The notes under the pieces were generated by a model, which saw only the letters and a list, made by a program, of their open reading frames with translations, was not told the DNA's origin and ran no database searches. Positions 59,974 to 64,000 of a DNA stretch of 64,000 bases are shown piece after piece (the stretch's first letter is position 1; each line of letters starts with the position of its first letter). The translations under genes and the position numbers were made by a program. Origin of the DNA: Clostridium sp. OF03-18AA (GTDB taxonomy: Bacteria > Bacillota > Clostridia > Lachnospirales > Lachnospiraceae); assembly GCF_003478035.1 (NCBI RefSeq), contig NZ_QUEP01000001.1:310001-374000 (forward strand), given 5' to 3'.

Positions 59974-60486
59974 ATGGAGGCGATCATTTATACTACGAAT
60001 ACCGGCAGTGCAGAGCAATATGCCAAGATCCTGGCGCAGGAAACAGGACTTCCTGCATATTCAATGAAAGAGGCACAAAAAAAGATCCGACCAGGTGTAG
60101 ACGTGATCTGCCTGGGCTGGATCATGGCAGGTACCATAAAAGGATATTCAGCGGCTGTCAGGCATTATCAGGTGCAGGCTGTCTGTGCCGTCGGAATGGG
60201 ACGTACGGGAACGCAGACGGACGCTGTCCGGAAAAAGAACTGCATTCCAGGGGAGTGCTCGCTTTTTACCATACAGGGAAATTTTGATGTGAATAAGCTT
60301 CATGGGATGTACCGCATGATGATGGAGCTCATGATACGGACTGCGGGGAAAGCACTTGCGGGTAAGAAGGACCGCACAGCGGAGGAAGACGATATGTTGG
60401 ATATGATGCTCCGCGGTGGTGAACGTGTACGGCGGGAAAATCTGATGGAAGTGTTGGAATGGTATCACTTACAAGAACACATTTGA
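59974..60486 (+). CDS. Flavodoxin-domain protein
   Basis: A 170-residue protein; the ATG at 59974 follows GGAGGAG. The FMN-binding loop IIYTTNTGSAEQYAKILAQE is followed by VDVICLGWIMAGTIKGYSAAVR and AVCAVGMGRTGTQTDAVRKK, as in protoporphyrinogen-oxidase-like flavodoxins. It probably transfers electrons in the cytoplasm; the partner is unknown. Confidence 0.85.
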   Translation: MEAIIYTTNTGSAEQYAKILAQETGLPAYSMKEAQKKIRPGVDVICLGWIMAGTIKGYSAAVRHYQVQAVCAVGMGRTGTQTDAVRKKNCIPGECSLFTIQGNFDVNKLHGMYRMMMELMIRTAGKALAGKKDRTAEEDDMLDMMLRGGERVRRENLMEVLEWYHLQEHI

Positions 60487-60649
60487 TCTTTGAGCGAAGC
60501 GGAGAGAGGTGATATTCCGCAGGCTGCAAGTGGATTGCCATAATTGACAATAATGATAATTATTACTGATTTTAGCTTGATAATGTCGCGGCAATATGGT
60601 ATAATCACACCAGTTCAGAAAATAATATTGAAGAAAGGAAGTTATCAAT

Positions 60650-60868
60650 ATGCAGTATGCAATTGCGCATTTAGATCAGGACGGAAAGGCCGATTGTGAC
60701 CAGAATCCGTATATCTCCGTAGATTTTGAGAATAATCTGGAGTCATGTCTTGAGGCAGCGAATATGATGGAAGACGAAGGATATCAGGAAGTGACACCGT
60801 TTATCCTGGAAGATGAAGGAAAGAGCGGCACATATACCTGGGAGTATGTGAGAATTCACACGATCTAA
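60650..60868 (+). CDS. Small acidic conserved hypothetical protein
   Basis: A 72-residue acidic protein (MQYAIAHLDQDGKADCDQNP, then NNLESCLEAANMMEDEGYQEVTPF). GAAAGGAAG lies before the ATG and a terminator follows, so it forms a single-gene unit. No family is recognised. Confidence 0.65.
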   Translation: MQYAIAHLDQDGKADCDQNPYISVDFENNLESCLEAANMMEDEGYQEVTPFILEDEGKSGTYTWEYVRIHTI

Positions 60869-60886
60869 GAGATGGTAAGACAAAGG

Positions 60887-60935
60887 AAGATCCGACAGCG
60901 AATCATAACAATGATCCCCGCTGGCGGATCTTTTT
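60887..60935 (+). terminator. Terminator after the small acidic protein gene
   Basis: AAGATCCG and CGGATCTT pair, extended by CAGCG/CGCTG, followed by TTTTTG. Confidence 0.85.
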
Positions 60936-61004
60936 GCGTTTTACGTGCTTAAGCTATTGTGACCAGAGAACTTTATGGGCAGAGAAGAAAAAACATAGAA
61001 AAGC

Positions 61005-61033
61005 TTGACGAACATATGTTCTGATTATATAAT
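61005..61033 (+). promoter_or_regulatory. Promoter of the SOS operon
   Basis: TTGACG at 61005-61010 and TATAAT at 61028-61033, 17 bp apart. The LexA box overlaps the -35 end and spacer. Confidence 0.85.
61009..61022 (+). promoter_or_regulatory. LexA/DinR (SOS) box
   Basis: CGAACATATGTTC, containing the perfect palindrome GAACATATGTTC (61010-61021), matches the Firmicutes SOS consensus CGAACRNRYGTTYG except for its last base. It lies in the promoter spacer, so LexA would repress the genes from 61142 onward, which include a translesion polymerase. Confidence 0.88.
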
Positions 61034-61141
61034 AGGAGTATCGATCAAGAGAGAAATAAGAGAAATAAGTCGGAATAAAAATTTCGGAATACAGGAATAA
61101 CAGAAAACAGGAATGGAAAAAAGAGAGGGCGGAGAAAATAT

Positions 61142-61780
61142 ATGGGTACGATCAACCGTGATGACATGCTGGAACTTACGAGGAGAATGACGTTAAAAAG
61201 AAACTGCTTTGACCGGATCGCCGGTGCGTATCTGGATAAAGATGGATTCGTGGACGGGACCTTTAATAAAAATTTCCGTCAGCTTTCCCTGCCGGATCAG
61301 CAAAAGAACCTTGATATCGCGAAGATGATCCCGTTTTCTGAAACGAATGTTGCGTTAAAGGAGTATGTTTTTGACCCGGAGGAGAAGAAGCAGGGGAGTG
61401 TATGGCAGCTGCTCTGTGCGCTTCGGGAGTGTGAGTTAAAGAATGATGCACTGCTGGATATTTTTTATGAGATGTTTGGGGAAAAGTATCAGGCGTCCGG
61501 GGATTATGCGGTATATTTCTTTCATGGGAACTATGATGTGCCGAGAAAGGCAAAGGATAAGGAGAGTCTATGGGAATCGGAGGAAGTTTACCGTTTCCTG
61601 ATCTGTGCGGTATGTCCGGTGAGAGGGGATTATGAGCCTGGAATGCCGGTCTGCGGATTTATGTTTCCTGCGTTTAAAGACCGTGGACCTGATAATGGGC
61701 GGATCCAGGTATTTGAGGCGGATCCGGCGCGGCCGCACAGGGATTTTTTGCGGGTCCTTCTTCCTGTGAGTGCAAAATAA
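61142..61780 (+). CDS. DUF4317-like protein in an SOS operon
   Basis: A 212-residue protein resembling the DUF4317 family: INRDDMLELTRRMTLKRNCFDRIAGAYLDKDGFVDGTFN at the N-terminus and YAVYFFHGNYDVPRKAKDKESLWES, YRFLICAVCPVRGDYEPGMPVCGFMFPAFKDR later. The GGCGGAG site precedes the ATG. Function is unknown, but it is the first gene after the LexA-controlled promoter, with a Y-family polymerase gene 112 nt downstream. Confidence 0.72.
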   Translation: MGTINRDDMLELTRRMTLKRNCFDRIAGAYLDKDGFVDGTFNKNFRQLSLPDQQKNLDIAKMIPFSETNVALKEYVFDPEEKKQGSVWQLLCALRECELKNDALLDIFYEMFGEKYQASGDYAVYFFHGNYDVPRKAKDKESLWESEEVYRFLICAVCPVRGDYEPGMPVCGFMFPAFKDRGPDNGRIQVFEADPARPHRDFLRVLLPVSAK

Positions 61781-61891
61781 AAGAAGACGGAGAGGAATAC
61801 TTCTACGAAGAGTTTGGTGGCTTAAAATAACAGGAATGCGCAGAAACTCTGAATAAGATTGTAGAAAAAACAATGGGAGGGGAGAATAGCA

Positions 61892-63433
61892 ATGGCAGAT
61901 ACGACAGGCAGAGAAAACAGGATCTACGCTGCAATCGATCTGAAATCATTCTACGCCTCCGTCGAGGTTGTAGACAGAAATCTGGACCCAATGACGACAA
62001 ATCTTGTCGTTGCAGATCGGAGCCGGACTTCGAAAACAATCTGTCTTGCGGTGTCGCCTTCCCTGAAAGCGTATGGGATTCCCGGGCGTGCCCGCCTTTT
62101 TGAGGTGGAGCAGAGAGTGTCGGAGGTGAACCGGGAGAGAAAGAAATATGCTCCCGGAGGAAAATTTACGGGAAGTTCCTGCGAGGCGAATGAACTGGCA
62201 GCAAGACCGGATCTCGCCCTGGATTTTATCGCCGCGCCGCCGCGGATGGCGCACTACATGAAAATCAGTTCGATGATCTACCAGATCTATTTAAAATATA
62301 TAGCTCCGGAAGATATTCATTCGTACTCGATCGATGAGGTGTTTATCGACCTGACTTCGTATCTGGAAACGTATCATGCGACGGCCCACGAATTGACAGT
62401 CCAAATGATCCGTGAAATTCAGAAACAGACAAAGATCATGGCGACAGCCGGGATCGGAACAAATCTTTACCTCTGCAAGATCGCTATGGATATCATGGCG
62501 AAGCATATCGAGCCGGATGCGGACGGAGTCCGGATCGCAGAACTGGACGAGATGAGCTACAGAAGAAATCTGTGGGATCACCGCCCACTGACGGATTTCT
62601 GGCGCGTGGGACGTGGATATGCGAAAAAGCTGGAAGAGCGGGGAATTTATACGATGGGGGATATCGCAAGGTGTTCACTCGGAAGTGACGGGGATTATTA
62701 TAATGAAGATCTTCTGTACCGGCTGTTCGGAGTCAATGCGGAACTTCTGATCGATCACGCCTGGGGATATGAACCGTGTACGATCGCGGACGTTAAGGCA
62801 TATAAACCGGAAAATCACAGTGTCGGATCGGGACAGGTTCTCGCCTGCCCTTATACCGTTGAAAAAGCGAAACTTGTTGTCCGGGAGATGGCAGACCTTC
62901 TGGCGCTGGATCTTGTGGATAAGAAACTGACGACGGATCAGGTGGTCCTGACGGTGGGGTACGATATCGAGAACCTGACAGATCCGAAACGAAAGGGAAA
63001 TTATGGCGGTGAGATTGTTACCGACCGTTACGGGAGAAGAATCCCGAAACATGCCCATGGTTCTAAAAATCTTGGCAGACATACTTCTTCCACAAAGCGG
63101 ATCACGGACGCAGTGATGTCTCTTTACGATGAGATTATGAATCCGAAACTTCTGGTGCGGCGGATCGCGCTCTCTGCAAACCATGTTGCCTGTGAGGGAG
63201 CGGAGCAAAAGAAGGAAACATACGAACAGTTGGATCTCTTTACTGATTATGGAGCGCAGCTGGAACAGAAAAAGAAGGAAGCGGAAGATCTGGCACGGGA
63301 AAAACGGATGCAGCAGGCGGTTCTGGAGATCAAGAAAAAGTTCGGAAAAAACGCGATCCTAAAGGGAATGAACCTGGAAGAGGGAGCGACAGCGGTAACC
63401 AGAAACAGCCAGATCGGAGGTCACAAGGCATGA
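61892..63433 (+). CDS. Y-family DNA polymerase, UmuC/UvrX-type
   Basis: A 513-residue translesion polymerase. RENRIYAAIDLKSFYASVEVVDRNLDP gives the first metal-binding Asp, and HSYSIDEVFIDLTSYLETY the catalytic Asp-Glu. The helix-hairpin-helix is near LTDFWRVGRGYAKKLEERGIYTMGDIA. A clamp-binding-like EQLDLFTDY is near residue 446. It is distinct from DinB at 27999 by its long C-terminal part. The gene ends by overlapping the YolD-like gene (ATGA), the usual partner in Firmicutes. Confidence 0.94.
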   Translation: MADTTGRENRIYAAIDLKSFYASVEVVDRNLDPMTTNLVVADRSRTSKTICLAVSPSLKAYGIPGRARLFEVEQRVSEVNRERKKYAPGGKFTGSSCEANELAARPDLALDFIAAPPRMAHYMKISSMIYQIYLKYIAPEDIHSYSIDEVFIDLTSYLETYHATAHELTVQMIREIQKQTKIMATAGIGTNLYLCKIAMDIMAKHIEPDADGVRIAELDEMSYRRNLWDHRPLTDFWRVGRGYAKKLEERGIYTMGDIARCSLGSDGDYYNEDLLYRLFGVNAELLIDHAWGYEPCTIADVKAYKPENHSVGSGQVLACPYTVEKAKLVVREMADLLALDLVDKKLTTDQVVLTVGYDIENLTDPKRKGNYGGEIVTDRYGRRIPKHAHGSKNLGRHTSSTKRITDAVMSLYDEIMNPKLLVRRIALSANHVACEGAEQKKETYEQLDLFTDYGAQLEQKKKEAEDLAREKRMQQAVLEIKKKFGKNAILKGMNLEEGATAVTRNSQIGGHKA

Positions 63434-63840
63434 GTGCGTGGGAGACATACAGAGATATCATTGATCTTCCATATCCGACAAGGTCAAGGCATCCCCGGAT
63501 GCCGATCGGGGACCGGGCAGCCCAGTTTGCTCCATTTGCGGCACTCACCGGTTTCGGGGCGGTCCTGAGGGAGACGGAACGGATCACGGAAAAGCGGATC
63601 GAGCTGGATGAATATGAAAAAGAGAAGCTGGATGAGAAAATACGGCTGATATTGGAAGAGAAGGAGATTCACCCTGAAATTACGGTGACCTTCTTCGTCC
63701 CCGATGAAAAAAAGGATGGCGGTGCATATGTGACAGCCTCGGGGCATATAAAAAGAGTGGACGAGGCGGAGCAGCTGCTGATCCTGGAAGAGGGAGACAA
63801 GATCCCGATGGAAGATATTTATGAAATCTCGCGAGTGTAA
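63430..63840 (+). CDS. YolD-like protein
   Basis: A 136-residue protein with the YolD signature: YPTRSRHPRMPIGDRAAQFAPFAALTGFGAVLRETERIT, then LDEKIRLILEEKEIHPEITVTFFVPDEKKDGGAYVTASG. YolD proteins accompany Y-family polymerases of the UvrX/UmuC type and are thought to modulate them. It is translationally coupled to the polymerase gene. Confidence 0.92.
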   Translation: MSAWETYRDIIDLPYPTRSRHPRMPIGDRAAQFAPFAALTGFGAVLRETERITEKRIELDEYEKEKLDEKIRLILEEKEIHPEITVTFFVPDEKKDGGAYVTASGHIKRVDEAEQLLILEEGDKIPMEDIYEISRV

Positions 63841-63888
63841 AAAAGAGGTTTTGCAGGTCTGTATCATCGGAATACTGAGAAGGAGAAA

Positions 63889-63963
63889 ATGCCTGTGAGC
63901 CCCGAATCTGAACAAATGATCGGTCTGCTGAGTTATGCAAGGCATATGAGAGAGTACAGTTAG
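63889..63963 (+). CDS. Very small hypothetical protein
   Basis: A 24-residue frame (MPVSPESEQMIGLLSYARHM plus four) preceded by GAAGGAG at 4-5 nt. Too short to classify; it may be a real small protein of the SOS operon or chance. Confidence 0.3.
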   Translation: MPVSPESEQMIGLLSYARHMREYS

Positions 63964-64000
63964 GAAAATACGATCAGTCAAGTTGCTGTGGAATGAAAAA

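Overview
The window reads as a Gram-positive, low-to-moderate GC anaerobe of the Clostridia, most likely a gut Lachnospiraceae. Supporting signs are AGGAGG-type ribosome binding sites, sigma-A promoters with 17-bp spacers, a CIRCE operator, a Firmicutes-type LexA box, TPP riboswitches on a thiW-thiM unit and on a thiE leader, and proteins typical of that family (BspA-like/SLH surface protein, cysteine-rich KTR protein, FliB, YolD). The genus cannot be fixed from the sequence.

Region by region: (1) 0.3-3.8 kb: a secreted GH25 lysozyme, a YbaK-type deacylase and the 23S rRNA methyltransferase RlmD (RumA). (2) 3.8-19.7 kb: an AT-rich composite defence island at the 3' end of rlmD. It holds a DUF4062-like protein, a serine recombinase without its catalytic N-terminus, a type II Thoeris pair under a perfect CIRCE operator, a HEPN-type protein, a YhcG/DUF1016 gene broken by an IS66-family element, and a 1590-residue SMEK/STAND NTPase. 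Two detached RlmD C-terminal tail fragments (10.5 and 19.1 kb) mark old insertion junctions. (3) 19.9-25.2 kb: a GC-richer catabolic block (broken LysR, CitMHS transporter, serine hydrolase, intact LysR, PfkB kinase). (4) 25.5-29.3 kb: a DinJ-YafQ pair with a nonsense codon in the toxin, a MATE transporter and DNA polymerase IV.

(5) 29.3-31.2 kb: thiW-thiM behind a TPP riboswitch and a second, unassigned structured RNA. (6) 31.2-36.5 kb: a sigma factor, two related two-helix membrane proteins, a polytopic membrane protein, a PrsW-like protease and a large LRR/Pro-Thr/SLH surface protein. (7) 36.7-46.4 kb: a PhnCDE-type ABC transporter on the minus strand, whose leader carries the same unassigned RNA as thiW, and on the plus strand a TPP riboswitch, thiE, thiD, tenA and a ThiXYZ-like ABC transporter. 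Regions 5 and 7 together make a thiamin salvage and synthesis neighbourhood.

(8) 46.5-64 kb: mixed chromosomal genes (MFS transporter, Ogt, AAA-ATPase-like protein, FliB, MerR with a 19-bp-spacer promoter in front of a damaged aldo/keto reductase, a QueG-like gene with a nonsense codon, a decaying cluster of small membrane proteins, an acetyltransferase, an autoregulated TetR with a KTR protein, a flavodoxin). The window ends with an SOS operon (DUF4317-like, Y-family polymerase, YolD) under a LexA box.

The most notable observations are the CIRCE-controlled Thoeris operon, the covarying orphan RNA shared by thiW and phnDCE leaders, the two 200-nt palindromic elements with compensatory arm changes, and the layered defence island at rlmD.
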